Assembly: GCA_030734395.1 (NCBI GenBank)
Contig: JAUZTG010000029.1
Location: 124,001 to 188,000 of the forward strand
DNA: 64,000 bases
Origin: Sarocladium kiliense
Lineage: Eukaryota > Ascomycota > Sordariomycetes > Hypocreales > Sarocladiaceae
Direction: 5' to 3'
Shown here: one piece after another, positions 44,609 through 56,184 of the stretch
How positions within the stretch are numbered: the first letter of the stretch is position 1
Layout of the letters: each line of letters starts with the position of its first letter
Made by a program: the position numbers and the translations under genes
The notes under the pieces: generated by a model
Database searches by the model: none
The model's input: only the letters and a program-made list of their open reading frames with translations
What the model was told of the DNA's origin: nothing

Positions 44609-45389
44609 CCACTGGTTGTAATTACTGCGTTCCAAGGGTTCATGAGGCGTTGCTTTGGTATGGGTGGGATTTGAGCATGGCGCATTGCGTAGGGTTTTGT
44701 ACTTTTTGAAGCATCTCGATTTATTTTAATTCATCTTAATTTGAATCACAAACTGTGCAAATTTGAGACGTTCCATTTTGCGCGTTGCAAGATAGATGGG
44801 TTGCATCACAAGCTAGTCAGGTGTGGGTGATCTACGCTGTAGTGATCTGTATGTACTTATAATCTCTCATTACAACATCTATTTAGGTCACATCAACCAC
44901 AGCCTGATGCAAAACGAGGCTTCTCTCAGCCGAAACAATAAAGTATATAATCTTGCGCGACGTGCTTCAACAATCAACCTCATCACGAGTCTCTGTTATG
45001 TTTGTAGGGTAGCGTTGCTGCCGTTGCCCTGCCAACGGCCGGCCCCACAGCGCGTTGATCTCAGGCATCATCTGTTGACAATTCCACACCGACCAGGGAT
45101 CCAGAAGCGGTCACGCCCACTAAATCAGCCAACCGCTTCCGACGTCCCCCCCCAAAACGGCCCGGCCGAACCCCTCCACCTTCCAGGATCTTGTCTTGGA
45201 GGTGCATTTGCATATATCACATTACAGCTGCGTCGACTTGCCCAGCATTGCGTTGTCCCAGCGTGTTTGTGTATTTCATTGCATCACCAGCATCCAGACT
45301 TCACATACACATACGCATACACAGGGACAACCTTCACCGTGGCTTCTAGACGCCAAACACGCTCCGACCGGGAGCTTACCCGGTCAGCC
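44609..45389. other. Intergenic; kinesin-5 promoter and leader
   Basis: About 0.8 kb without a separate gene. The kinesin reading frame is open upstream of its start, with an in-frame ATG at 44907, but that stretch looks like leader sequence rather than protein. A CA-rich repeat lies near 45300-45325. Confidence 0.45.
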
Positions 45390-48300
45390 ATGAGCTCAAG
45401 CGTGCGCGCTCCTGTGGCTCGCTCCAATCTTCGTCAGCCTGCCGTTCGCGCTTCCTCAGCCCAAGCATCGTCTGTGCGATCATCATCGACCGTCAGGGCA
45501 TCGACAGCACGCCATGCGCTCGCCAGTTCTATGCGTCCGGGAGCTGTCTCTCCAGCCGAATCGACTATCTCGAGCATGACGGCTGGGACGAAGCGTAAAG
45601 AGCGAGACTTCGACTCAGATGGTGGGAGTGCAGAAGAGACCAATATCAATGTGGTGGTGAGGTGTCGAGGACGAAATGCGCGCGAAAAGAAAGAGGACAG
45701 TGAAGTCGTCGTGTCCACCGATGGCGTCAAGGGTACCAGCATCGACCTGTTCATGGGCGCGAATGCCCTCAGTAACAAGACATACACTTTTGACCGCGTC
45801 TTTTCTGGCGCAGCAGACCAGAGTTTGCTGTTCGATGACACAGTAAAGCCCATGCTCGAAGAGGTCAGTTCCAATGCATGGCTTATTAAGTGCCAAAGGG
45901 CGAGACTGACCAAGGTTGCACAGATGCTCAAGGGTTATAATTGCACGATTTTCGCGTACGGTCAGACGGGAACCGGCAAGACGTACACAATGTCCGGCGA
46001 CATGGAGGAAACCGCAGGAATCCTATCCGACGAAGCCGGTATCATCCCTCGACTCCTCCAGCAACTCTTCAATAAGCTGGAGATCTCCGAAGAACAACAC
46101 GCTATAAAGTGCTCCTTTATTGAGCTCTACAACGAAGAGTTACGCGATCTGCTATCAGTCGACGATTCCGCTAAGCTCAAGATTTTCGATGACGTATCGA
46201 GGCGAGGACAAACAGGTACTATTGTCCAGGGGATGGAGGAAAAGTATATTCACAACGCGGCTGAGGGTATCAAGGTGCTGCAAGAAGGCAGCTTGAAGAG
46301 ACAGGTCGCGGCGACAAAGTGCAACGATCTCAGTTCCCGCAGCCACACTGTCTTCACCGTCACAACATATGTGAGGAAAGTAAACGATCAGGGTGGCGAA
46401 GACCTGATCAGCGCCGGAAAGCTGAATCTTGTCGATCTGGCGGGCAGTGAGAACATCCAGCGCTCTGGTGCCGAGAACAAGAGGGCTGCCGAAGCAGGCC
46501 TGATCAACAAATCACTTCTGACCCTCGGCCGTGTCATCACCAAACTCGTCGACCGCGATCAACACATCCCTTACCGCGAGTCCAAGCTTACCCGTCTGTT
46601 ACAAGACTCCCTGGGAGGACGAACAAAGACCTGCATCATTGCGACCATCTCGCCAGCAAAGACCAGCTTGGAAGAAACTATTTCAACGCTCGATTACGCC
46701 TTCCGCGCCAAGAACATCAAAAACAGACCTCAGCTCAATGCAGCATTGAGCAAAAAGACCTTGATTGAAGAGTGGACACGCGAGATTGAGAAGCTAAAGA
46801 GCCAGCTGATCACCGCGCGGACACGTGATGGCGTCCATCTTTCTATGGAATCGTATGAGGAGATGACAGCACAGAGCGAGTCGAGGCGTATTGTCCTCGA
46901 GGAGCAAACCGCCAAGATCGAGACACTGGAGACGAATTTGCGCAGCAAAGTGCAGGAGCTGTTCTCCCTAACGAGCACATTCGCTGGCATGAAGAAGGAT
47001 CACGAAGGAACCAAGGCACAGCTTGACGAGACTAAGGAGGTTTTGGAGCAGACGGAGATTGTGCTCTCGGCAACGCGTCAAACACTGGCGCAGGAGACTC
47101 AGTTGCGCAAGGCCCATGAACAGACTGAGGAGGAGCTGGCCGGCATCAACAAGAAGCTGAAAAGCACCCTTCACCGGACAACCCACGATGTGGATGGATT
47201 GTTCAAGAAGAACAAGCGCAAGTCCGATCTCCAATCCATCAACCGCGCCGTCTGGACCACCTCGCAAACTCAAGTCGCCGATGTCACTTCAATGATCGAA
47301 CGTCGACTCCAAGATTTGGGCGAGGATCAGGCTGAATTGATCGCGAGTCTCCTGACGTCCTTGGAGACTTTCAAGGGCGACGGGCTCAAGCAGCTGGCAG
47401 CGACTCATGCTTTCATCGAAGGCCACCAGTCAACATTTGATGCCTCAAAGCGCCAGTTGCTGGATGGCGAAGCTAATTCCAGAAGCGAAATGGATGAGCT
47501 CCTGGCTGGTCTCGGCGAAGTGAAAGACACAGTCAAGGATCGCGTTGGCGACCGTTTGCAGGAGATCTCACAGGTCACTGAGGCCAAGGGCTCAGAGGTG
47601 ACGAATGCCATGACCGACCTTCAGAGTCAGGTGAGTTTTGTTTCCTGTTCGCGAAAAGGATGACTTACTAACCTTGAGTTTAGCTTCACGGTTCGTTCAG
47701 CTCGACCGGCAAGGAGCTCAAGACGATGTTCGAGAAGGTGTTGAAGGAGAACACCGCCCTGAAAACTGAGAACAATGAGCTCCGCCGTAAACTGGAGACC
47801 GCTCTGGATGAGGCGGCACAACAACAAGCTGCCTTCTCCAAGTGGATGACAGAGGCATCAAGTACTCGGGAGCGTGAGCGCCAAGAGAGGAGGCAGAGGC
47901 TTATCGCACTCCTTGAGGAAGAGGATAAGGCGGACATGGCCAAGGATGCTGAGCTCACTTCCAGTGGTGTCAGGAAGATTGCCGAGCTCACCAAGACGCT
48001 TGAAGAGGCCGCGACGCAGTATAGAGGGGACATGAATACTTGGGACGAGAAGGCTGCGGTTGCATTGGAAGAGCTCAAGGCGACCCGAGATGGGCTGAAG
48101 ACTAAGGTCAAGGATGATTGGACCAGCGTCAACGAGCGCTGCACTACCCTTCTCAGCACTGCTCGCAGCCACAACGCTGAAGTTGTCCGCAGCATTCAGC
48201 AGCATGCAAATGATCTCGAGCCACAAATGGAAGCCCTGGATGACTTTGCAACAAGGGCCAAATCTGAGAACGCCAACCACCACGACGCTCGCTCAGAACT

Positions 48301-49051
48301 CATCCAGACTATGGCTGATGTCGTAGAGCAATCGTACGGAAGTACGACCGCACACTTCAAGGCGGAGCTTGATCGTGTGCGTGACTTCGGCGAGAAGATG
48401 GAGTCGGAGCTCAACGATCTCCGAGAAGGACTTGATCCTCTCGAGACGCAGGTCAGGCAGCCTTTGGCGAACTTGCGCGAGGAGATCATTGGTACCGGGC
48501 TTCAAGAGTACCAACCCACAGGCGAGACACCTCAGAAGACTCAGTACAGCTACCCAACACATCTGCCTCGGACGAGGGCTGGTTCTAGCTCTAGCCAGCG
48601 TTTCTCGACCATTGCCGAGTCAACTACACCAAGTGACTCACCACGCAGCAGCAACATCGGACACAACCACGCAAACACAACTATGATCTTCTCGGACATC
48701 GACGTCGACTCCAAGACTGTGCCCATCCCATCCTCTCCCTCTATTCATTTCTCCGACAAAACCAACCACACCATCACCAGTCTCCGCGAGATCAACCCCA
48801 ATACCACCTCGGCATTCGACCCCCACGCCAGCACAATCTCTATTCCCCCAGCTCCGACATCTTTGCCAGGTCCTCCATCCACAACTGAAGGAGGACATAC
48901 TTTGCCGCTTTTCAAGCGGAGCACTAGGTCTGTGAAGACAACGACAGGGCTCAAGAGGCCTGCGGCGCTGGCAGGAGGGGAGAACATGGTGCCATTGAGT
49001 TCGGTGTTTGAACAGAGTTTGTCAAGGAGGAAGAGTCCGAGGTTGAACTGA
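45390..49051 (+). CDS. bimC: Kinesin-5 motor protein (BimC/Cin8/Eg5 type)
   Basis: Plus-end-directed tetrameric kinesin that slides antiparallel spindle microtubules and separates spindle poles. Exons 45390-45863, 45924-47630 and 47684-49051 give 1182 aa, close to the length of known fungal BimC proteins. The motor domain starts with INVVVRCRGRNAREK (about 87), then the P-loop GQTGTGKT (about 171-178), NDLSSRSHTVF (switch I), DLAGSENIQRSGAENKRAAE (switch II and the BimC-type loop), and YRESKLTRLLQDSLGGRTKT. A neck and long coiled-coil stalk follow. The tail has LKRPAALAGGENMVPLSSVF, then EQSLSRRKSPRLN, a Cdk-site/BimC-box-like C-terminus. Intron 1 (60 bp) is in frame without a stop, just before MLKGYNCTIFAYG. 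The start is taken at MSSSVRAP, where the Ser/Arg-rich tail typical of the family begins; an upstream in-frame ATG would add 161 unlikely residues. Confidence 0.96.
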
Positions 49052-49333
49052 GCTGTGGCTGAGCTGAGTTCTAGTGGAAGTGGTTCTGACTTTGGGGGAG
49101 TTTGCTCGTGACGAGCTGTAGTCCAACAATGACTGTTGTTTCAATCTGGCGAGGCGTTCATGGGGGATTCCAAGAATTGAGAGTACATAGCACTTATACC
49201 CTTCTTTCTCATATTGAATACCTGATTCTTGAAGCCCCTTTCCCAACTTGCAGCCTTTAACGTTCCTGTTATATAATTGTGCCTGTCCAACCCGTGATCC
49301 AATAAAGTATAGCAACATATGAATCGTTCTCGC
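49052..49333. other. Short convergent intergenic gap
   Basis: These 282 bp lie between the stop codons of the kinesin-5 and Rrn9 genes. Nothing beyond shared 3' flanks is seen. Confidence 0.4.
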
Positions 49334-51468
49334 TCAGTCAGATTCAAAACCCCTTCCATCCTCTTGCTCCCACCTCTCCCCATCCTCCACCTCCCTCGTC
49401 AAAACCTGCCTCGTCCTCACTCTCTTCTTCTTAAACCATCCCGTTTCCGGCACAATCTCCTTCAAGAACCCATCAACCCTCACCCCACCCACTACATCAT
49501 CATCACTATCCACCTCCCAATCCTCCAGCTTCTTCCCTCCGTGGACAAGCCGCACGTGTCTCTCGAGATTAGCCTTTCGGTCGAATCCCTTGAGGGCACG
49601 GGGACAGCCTGGCTCCGGACAGTAAAGGTCTGCGGTTGCAGAGCGGGAGCGGGAGCGTGATCGTGAACGGGAGAGGATTGGGGGAGGGGTTGTTGAGGGG
49701 AGGGGGAAGCGGGGACGGTGGGAGGGTGTTGGGGAGCGGGTTGTTGCTGCTGAGCGTGGGCCAAGGGATGATCGACGGGAGGTGCTCTGTCGACGAGAGG
49801 CTGTCGCAGGAGTTCCAGCCTTAACGTCGAGGATGTCTTCGTCGTCTAATTCGCTCTCCCCCAAATCGATTTCTTCTGGACGATATACCCTCTCGATCAC
49901 GCCATTTCCTTGCTGATACTGTCCCTTGAGTGGCACCTCAGCCAACCTCCTCATCACCATCCCTTCTCCAAACATTTTCACACACCTCTTCACCGTTCTC
50001 TCGACGACCTCCTCGCTGAACCCGGCCAACGCCGCAGCGCCAACCACATCACTCCAATCCCTCAACCCCACCCTATCCAACTTCTGTTCCCGCCAGCTCT
50101 TCCCCTCTCCTTGACGCTCTCCTGCGCCAGTAGCAGACATACTCTCTGCTTCTGCTTGCTTCTGCTCATGACGATTCTCAGCTTCACCTTGTGACAGCCA
50201 AGCTTCGAAGGCTGCGTCATTGCGCTTCGCGATGGTAGTGGGTTTGGGTCGGTGTGATTGTCGAGCGATGCGGAGGGCCATCTCTTCGGGTGTTTCACCT
50301 TCGAGAGGTATGTGGACTTTCCTGGGACGGCCGCGTGGACGGGCACCGGGTGTGGAAGGGATGGTGGCTGGTGGTGGTGCAGGTGTTGATGCTTGTGATG
50401 CTGGGCGAGAGTGTGACTGTGACCGTGGACGGGATCGAGAGCGAGATCGAGCTCGTTTCCTCCTTGCTGCTGATGTCCGGGGAGTTGTTGCTCCAAAGTC
50501 TGACGCGATTTCGTCTTCGTTGTCAGATGAGTCGTCTAGGTGACTAGCCAATGCGACCCGTCCGTGATGCAATATCATAAGTGTCTTGTCCAGCTGTGTT
50601 AGGATATGCCTCACAGGAGCTCGCAGTAACTCCTCCGATAGGTCATCATCTGCTGAGACCTGTGGCTGCGCATGCCTCTTGTCTGTCGCACTCCTCGAGC
50701 TGGCTCGGCTGCCGTTCTTCCTGGAACCACCATCATCTTCATCATCAAGCTCCATATCGCTCACAGCCGGCATCCGCCTCTTCTCCGACCGAACACTTTG
50801 ATACGATAAGTCCGATCCAGGCGAAGACGGGGCAGCTTCCGACATTGGTCCCTCTATGGACGCAAAGATTGGGCCTCCCTGGGACGTCTGCCGCTTCTTC
50901 GCCTGCGCCATCCTCTTCCTGAAGCGGTCCTTTGCGATTCGCAGGATGTGAGCATTGAGCTCATCATGGAGAGTAGTGCTAGACATGGGGTAGCTGGGCT
51001 GCGAGAAGGTGAGATGATCATATTCGTCGGCGTGAGGCTTGAGGAGGCTGGTTGAGGGAAGTTCATTAGGCTTCATTGGCCAGGCTGTCCAGGCTTTGGG
51101 AGGCGCCCATACAGATTCCTTCCCATCATCCTATACGAGCCAGTCAGTCAAGAGCCTCTCTGGATACACCCATGCTGCGACGTGTTGGGCGCACTCACCG
51201 TCGCAACCGTTAAAAACTTGCGTCCCTCCGGCTCCTTGCCCTGCCTCTTGAGCGCAAACGCATTATATAGATGCACCCCTAGATTCTCATTCCTGAGCCT
51301 CTCTATTGACTGCCATAGCATTCGCTCATCTTTGGTGAGGTTGCGCCATGTCGAGGCCGCGCCGGTCCAGCGATTCGGTCTGTAGGCATAGAGTTCGTCT
51401 GATGCGACAGAGGCGATGTCGTCGCTGTCGAGGTCGCCCCATTCGTCTGCTGGGGTCTTGCGGCTCAT
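49334..51468 (-). CDS. RRN9: RNA polymerase I upstream-activation factor subunit Rrn9-like, with C2H2 finger
   Basis: Nuclear protein likely needed to start rRNA gene transcription by Pol I. Exons (minus strand) 51468-51199 and 51130-49334 give 688 aa; the 68-bp intron joins RKFLTVAT to DDGKESVWAPPKAWTAWP. The N-terminus carries the Rrn9-domain signature YAYRPNRWTGAASTWRNLT, followed by ERLRNENLGVHLYNAFALKR. The C-terminal half has LHDELNAHILRIAKDRFRKR, an acidic/Ser-rich region, an Arg/Ser repeat stretch (RSRSRSRPRSQSHS) and an AT-hook-like core (RPRGRPRK). A late C2H2 finger, CPEPGCPRALKGFDRKANLE then RHVRLVH, is at about 594-620. In yeast Rrn9 is part of UAF and binds TBP. The match is to the N-terminal domain; I cannot say whether the whole protein is a true orthologue. 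Nop7 follows upstream on the same strand. Confidence 0.78.
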
Positions 51469-51867
51469 CCTAGGTGAGAAATGCAGCGCATATCCGCTCT
51501 GAGTTGGGCTGGTGTCATGAGTACTGACGCATGGTCATGAGCTGCCGTGATGGGGATGGAGCGTTATCGATGGTGATGTGAGAGAGTGTGTGTGAGTGAG
51601 GCTGCGACGTTGCGCGCGACTACAAAGTTTGGGTGGACCACCAGTTTTAGACACCATGCTGCGGCTCAGGACAGCATTTGCACCTTTTCACACGCCCCAA
51701 GCGTCAAAACTACTCGCACAACTCACGAAGAAAGTGCCAAACATGACCGTCACAATAGAGCAGTCCGATTCAAGTAGAACCCGAAGAACAGTAATCATTC
51801 CGTACGCCATACCGAACCAATGGTGTCTGTCTAACGCAACCCAACTAACTACACTACTCTCTCTTCC
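51469..51867. other. Intergenic, 0.4 kb
   Basis: Presumed promoter of the Rrn9-like gene and 3' flank of Nop7. A long plus-strand frame through this region and into Nop7 is a shadow, not a gene. Confidence 0.45.
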
Positions 51868-53862
51868 TTACGCCTTCTTTCCCTTCTTCAACTGCTGCTC
51901 CCTCTCAAACTTCCGCCTCTTCGCTCTCAACTTCTCATCCTCCGCGCTCTTCTTGTTATTCGTGTACTGCATCTGCTCGAACAGCTTCCTCTTCTTCTTG
52001 CTCAGCATACCCTTAGCCCGCTCCACATCCTCAGCCTCTTCCTTGTCCTTCTTCGCCTGTGCCTTGCGTGCTTCTTCGCGAGCCTTGGCCTTAGCGGTCT
52101 TGGGCTTAGAGGAGGCGACGGAAGCGCCTGTAAGTTCGGCCTCGAGCTCCTTTTGGCGCTGGTCGGCATCGTCTTCAGACCCTTCAGCCTCTTCTTCAAC
52201 TTCCTCTTCCTCCTCCTCGTCGGCAGAGAAACCGCCGAACTCGGCGTCTTCATCCTCATCTTCGTCAGAGTCCGCGACATCCATGCCCTCCGCGCCGTCA
52301 ACGTCCTTGACCGCAAGATCGTCGTCGTCGTCGTCGCGCGCCAAGGCCTCAGCAGCAGGCTCCTGCTCCTCCAAGGGTATCGTAGGATCGTAAGCGCCCT
52401 GCACGTTGGAGACGAAGGGGCTCAAATGAGGAGGTAGTGAGGCACCAGGAGCGTAGAGATGAGGCTCCTTCAGCTCGCCATCGTTGATAGAGTCCCATAC
52501 CCATTGCGGCTGGATGTAAATGCGACCAGGTACTCTCCGGTTTGCCGCGAGCTTCTGGGACGTCTGGTTGTCTTCGGCGCCAGTGTCGGCATCGTTGGAA
52601 GCCTCAATTGGCGGCCTATCGACGATCTGGTGGGTGATGGTAGAATCCAGTTCGTTGGTGGTGTATGCGCCGTCGCCAAGCACGGCATCCCAACCAACCC
52701 TCTTGCAGCCAAACGACTTGAGGATGAACTCAAGCGGTTGTCTTGGTGTCTCTCTTGACAAGTAGAAGGTAAAGTTGGAGAACAGGGAGCCAGCATTGCT
52801 CGCGCTGGCAACAGGTTGAGGAAGAACATCGCCACCAGGCGCAGTCGGCTCGAACTTGTCGATAGCACCGCTTGTGTCAACATCCTCATCGTTGGCCGCT
52901 GTGGATTCGGCCTTGTCCTTGCCATCTTCAAGCTGTGTGAGCATCTTGTTAACAGCAGCCTGAGTTCTGGGATCGGGCTTGTGCTGAGCCGCCTCAATCT
53001 GCTTCTGCTGCTCATCATTCGCGCCAACAAGCGTCTGGCCCTCTAGAGTGAAGGCACCGAGCTCGGCAGCGTTCTCATCCTTGACCTGATCGAACTTGGG
53101 AGGGTACTTGAGGCCGATGGAGGTGTACAGTCTGAAGTTGACGAAGCCGAGGAGGGTCATGTAGAATTCGACAAAGGTACCCATAATGCGGAAGTCGACA
53201 TCACCAACGACGCGCTGGTTGAACTTGTACGGAACGAGCCAAAGGATGTCCTGACCCTGGATGTTGGCCTGGTAGTAGATACCCTTGATGGAAAGGAAAG
53301 ACTTGGTCAGGCTCTTGGAGGTAATGAGGTAGTGCTGGAACTCGAGACAAAGACGCTCGCAACGGGCAATCATCTTGGCGGGGACAGTCGAGGTGGAGGG
53401 AAGGTTGGCGAAGAGGAAGAGCATAGACAGACAGTCGTCAAGGTCCCTCAGCGCATCCACGAAAGTTGGATAACGCTCACGAATGACATGGTCGAGTGTA
53501 TAACTCGGCTTTCCAGTCTTGTCGGGTCTCGCAGCGTTCTTCTCAAGCCTTGAGGCATCCGTCACATCACCTCTTCCGAGAGCCCTTGAGATCTTGCGCT
53601 CGAGGGCCTTTTGGTCGCGGAACTTGTGAAGCAGCGGCTCGTGAAGGAGATACTGGATATCGCGGGCGAAGTAGAAGGTGGTTGAGTTAGTCGAGGACTT
53701 GTTGACCTTCTTCTTGTTGCGAGGCTCGCGCGGGTAGATGCCCTTCCAGATGCAGAGCTTTCGGAAGTCGGGGAGGCTGATCTGAAGCTTGCGGATGGCC
53801 TGGTTACGTGTAACGTAGTTTTTGGCGGCACCGGCGGTGCCTTTCTTCTTGATTCGAGCCAT
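51868..53862 (-). CDS. NOP7: Pescadillo homologue Nop7, ribosome biogenesis factor
   Basis: Nucleolar protein of the PeBoW (Nop7-Erb1-Ytm1) complex needed for maturation of the large ribosomal subunit. A single exon of 664 aa, near the usual fungal length. The N-terminus MARIKKKGTAGAAKNYVTRN and the following QAIRKLQISLPDFRKLCIWK, with GIYPREP, are hallmark pescadillo sequence, as are FRDQKALERKISRALGRGD and LSIKGIYYQANIQGQDILWL. The BRCT domain spans about 355-490 (LFSNFTFYLSRETPRQPLEF through VWDSINDGELKEPHLYAPG). The C-terminus is highly acidic (DEDEDEDAEFGGFSADEEEE) and then Lys/Glu-rich with a probable coiled coil, ending MQYTNNKKSAEDEKLRAKRR, RKFEREQQLKKGKKA, which is the conserved nuclear-localising end. 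The start is the first ATG. It is divergent from Gab1 across 0.6 kb. Confidence 0.97.
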   Translation of the reverse strand: MARIKKKGTAGAAKNYVTRNQAIRKLQISLPDFRKLCIWKGIYPREPRNKKKVNKSSTNSTTFYFARDIQYLLHEPLLHKFRDQKALERKISRALGRGDVTDASRLEKNAARPDKTGKPSYTLDHVIRERYPTFVDALRDLDDCLSMLFLFANLPSTSTVPAKMIARCERLCLEFQHYLITSKSLTKSFLSIKGIYYQANIQGQDILWLVPYKFNQRVVGDVDFRIMGTFVEFYMTLLGFVNFRLYTSIGLKYPPKFDQVKDENAAELGAFTLEGQTLVGANDEQQKQIEAAQHKPDPRTQAAVNKMLTQLEDGKDKAESTAANDEDVDTSGAIDKFEPTAPGGDVLPQPVASASNAGSLFSNFTFYLSRETPRQPLEFILKSFGCKRVGWDAVLGDGAYTTNELDSTITHQIVDRPPIEASNDADTGAEDNQTSQKLAANRRVPGRIYIQPQWVWDSINDGELKEPHLYAPGASLPPHLSPFVSNVQGAYDPTIPLEEQEPAAEALARDDDDDDLAVKDVDGAEGMDVADSDEDEDEDAEFGGFSADEEEEEEVEEEAEGSEDDADQRQKELEAELTGASVASSKPKTAKAKAREEARKAQAKKDKEEAEDVERAKGMLSKKKRKLFEQMQYTNNKKSAEDEKLRAKRRKFEREQQLKKGKKA

Positions 53863-54464
53863 TGCGACGGCAGAAATGTGTCGTCAACAATTAAGCAGTG
53901 GTCAATTAATCAATCTTCTGGTGGTAGAAGAATGATAGATGCTGGCGACTGGCGGGGCAGCAGCTCGAAGCGCACGGTGAGAGACTCTTCGGTGCAGTCT
54001 TGAACTTTTTTTTTCTGCCGTAGCACCAGCCACATTTGAACTTCCCGATGGGGCTTCACCGCCCAGCTCAGCCACATCCTGTTCAGGGACTATCAGGGAG
54101 AACTTCATATCGAAGGGCACTGCTGCAGAATACGGTTACTCAATTGGACAATCCAAATTCATAAGATGTAGTTAATACTATCCATTAAGCTTTTTGCCGT
54201 CTTCTAGATATCCATCGTCCCAGAGCTACACCATGAATGCTACCTACTCAAGATATCCGCCTACACTGCTTGTCAAGAGGGGCCCCCAGACCCCTAACAC
54301 ATGCCCTGCTGCCCCCCCCCTTCAGCAGCTTCAGTGGGTCCAGCCACCTGTCCGTAGCGGCGTCGCGATCCTCGCGCCACTCAGCTCCATCCAACGACAC
54401 GTCTCTCCCTCCGTCACGACCTTCATCCATCAACACCTTCACTTAGGTTTCTCTCGACGATGCA
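53863..54464. other. Divergent promoter region of NOP7 and GAB1
   Basis: Six hundred bases shared by two housekeeping genes that run apart. It includes a nine-base T run near 54007-54016 and a C-rich stretch near 54310. Several ATG codons upstream of GAB1 start short frames. Confidence 0.45.
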
Positions 54465-55882
54465 ATGCCTACCCCCGGCGGCAGCTCCAATACCGCCCTC
54501 ATGACCTTCCGCGACAAAGCCGGTCTCTACGCCGGCGCCGCTCTCCTCCGTCTTGTCCTCTTCGTCGCCTTCCCCGCGCTCCCAGACCTCTTGACCGGCC
54601 GCGTCGAGATCTCTACCCCCGTCACAAGCTTCAAGCGACGTATGTGATTTGCTCTCCTTGATCTTCTATCATCCTCCCAACTGACAAAAAATCAAACAGT
54701 CCAAGAAGGTCTCTTCCTCTACAACCATAACGTCTCACCCTACGATGGCGGCGTCTACCACCAAGCACCCCTCCTCCTCCCCCTCTTCTCCCTCCTTCCG
54801 GATGTCCGCTCCTGGCCCATCTTCACGGCCATTCTCTATACCCTCGTCGACCTCCTCAGCGCCGATGCTCTCTCAAAGATCGCCGAGTCAGGCGAAGCCG
54901 GCCAGTCCAAGCTGTTCTCTTCTCCACGACGGGCGAAACGCGCCTCTGCCCTTGTCGTAGCAGCAGCGTACGCTGGACCCCCTTCGTGAGCATCTGCAAC
55001 GACTGTTTGCTGACCTTACACAGCTTCTTGTTCAACCCTCTCACCATCGCAACCTGTATCGGTCGATCCACAGCCGTCTTCACGACCTGCGCGACCCTCC
55101 ACGCCATCTCCCGCGCCATCCACGGCTCCCCCTTGAACGCCATGATCGCCATCTCCTTCGCCTCCTACCTCTCGATGTATCCTCTCCTCCTCCTGGCGCC
55201 CCTCATTCTCCTCGCCTACGACCGCCAACACATGTCTCGACGAACAGACTCCCTTGTTCAATTCGCCGTGAAGAACATCGTCGTCGCCGCCAGCTGTATC
55301 TCCCTCCTCTTCGCCATGTCCTTCCTCCTCACCGGTGGCTCCTGGGAGTTCCTGTCGCGCACCTACGGCATCCAGCTCACTCTCACCGATCTGACCCCCA
55401 ATGTTGGTCTGTGGTGGTACTTCTTTATTGAGATGTTCGACTCTTTCCGCGCCTTCTTCCTCGCCGTCTTCTGGCTCCACCTCGCAGCCTACGTTGGCGG
55501 TCTATCCATCCGTATCCGCCACCAACCCCTCGCCGTCCTCACCATTCTCCTCGGCATCTTCTCCATCTTCAAGCCCTACCCTTCCGTGGCAGACACATCT
55601 TTGTTCCTCGGCATGCTCCCACTCTTCCGCCACGTCTTCCCTCTCATGCGTTACACCTTCGTGGCTGGCGCAGCCATCCTTTACGCGACATTCCTCGGAC
55701 CTGCATTCTACCATCTCTGGATTTACGCTGGCAGCGGTAACGCCAACTTCTTCTACGCCATCACTTTAGTGTGGAGCTTGGGCCAGAGTTTGCTCGTCTC
55801 GGACTTGACGTTTGCTTTGCTGAGAGACGAATGGGAGGTCGACAGGCCTGAGATGGTGGGCAAGGAAGTCAAGCAGATCTAA
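54465..55882 (+). CDS. GAB1: GPI transamidase subunit Gab1/PIG-U
   Basis: ER membrane subunit of the GPI transamidase complex that attaches GPI anchors to proteins. Exons 54465-54639, 54700-54967 and 55024-55882 give 433 aa. Exon joins restore SFKRLQEGLFLYNHNVSPYD, the strongly conserved N-terminal loop, and ALVVAAAFLFNPLTIATCIG, conserved after the second intron. Other matches: GVYHQAPLLLPLFSL, SFASYLSMYPLLLLAP, GLWWYFFIEMFDSFRAFF (conserved lumenal/cytosolic junction) and GSGNANFFYAITLVWSLGQ near the C-terminus. About eight to ten hydrophobic spans can be seen. The introns are 60 and 56 bp. An ATG at 54460 begins an overlapping 15-codon frame in another register, five bases before the main start. 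Gene order: NOP7 divergent upstream, SAM37 convergent downstream. Confidence 0.95.
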
Positions 55883-56184
55883 TCAACCAAAGGAAGGGTA
55901 GGAGATCTCGGCTTGAGAAGCACTGACATCGAAAACATGGCGGTAGCAACACGAAGATCTATAGAGATGTACGATCATAGCATAGAAACAGCCGCATAAG
56001 CCGTTGTGTGATATATACAACAATCCTGAATGTAATTTTCATCACCAGTTCAATCAAGATTGTACTCTTCGCCCTGGTTTTCTCCTGAGCTGGGTATAAA
56101 ATCTCTCCGTCTTACATATCATACAGTACAGTACAAGCACAGTACGACCCCCTGTATTCTCCGCCAGCCTTTGGTTGGCCATCA
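55883..56184. other. Short convergent intergenic gap
   Basis: Three hundred bases between the stop codons of GAB1 and SAM37; contains shared 3' flanks only. Confidence 0.4.

Noticed and set aside
44907..45389. N-terminal extension of kinesin-5 from an upstream in-frame ATG
   Set aside because: The added 161 residues do not look like protein from this family, while the later ATG opens the usual Ser/Arg-rich tail before the motor domain.
51596..52393. Plus-strand frame of 265 codons rich in Ser
   Set aside because: It is the shadow of the Asp/Glu- and Lys-rich C-terminus of Nop7 on the other strand.
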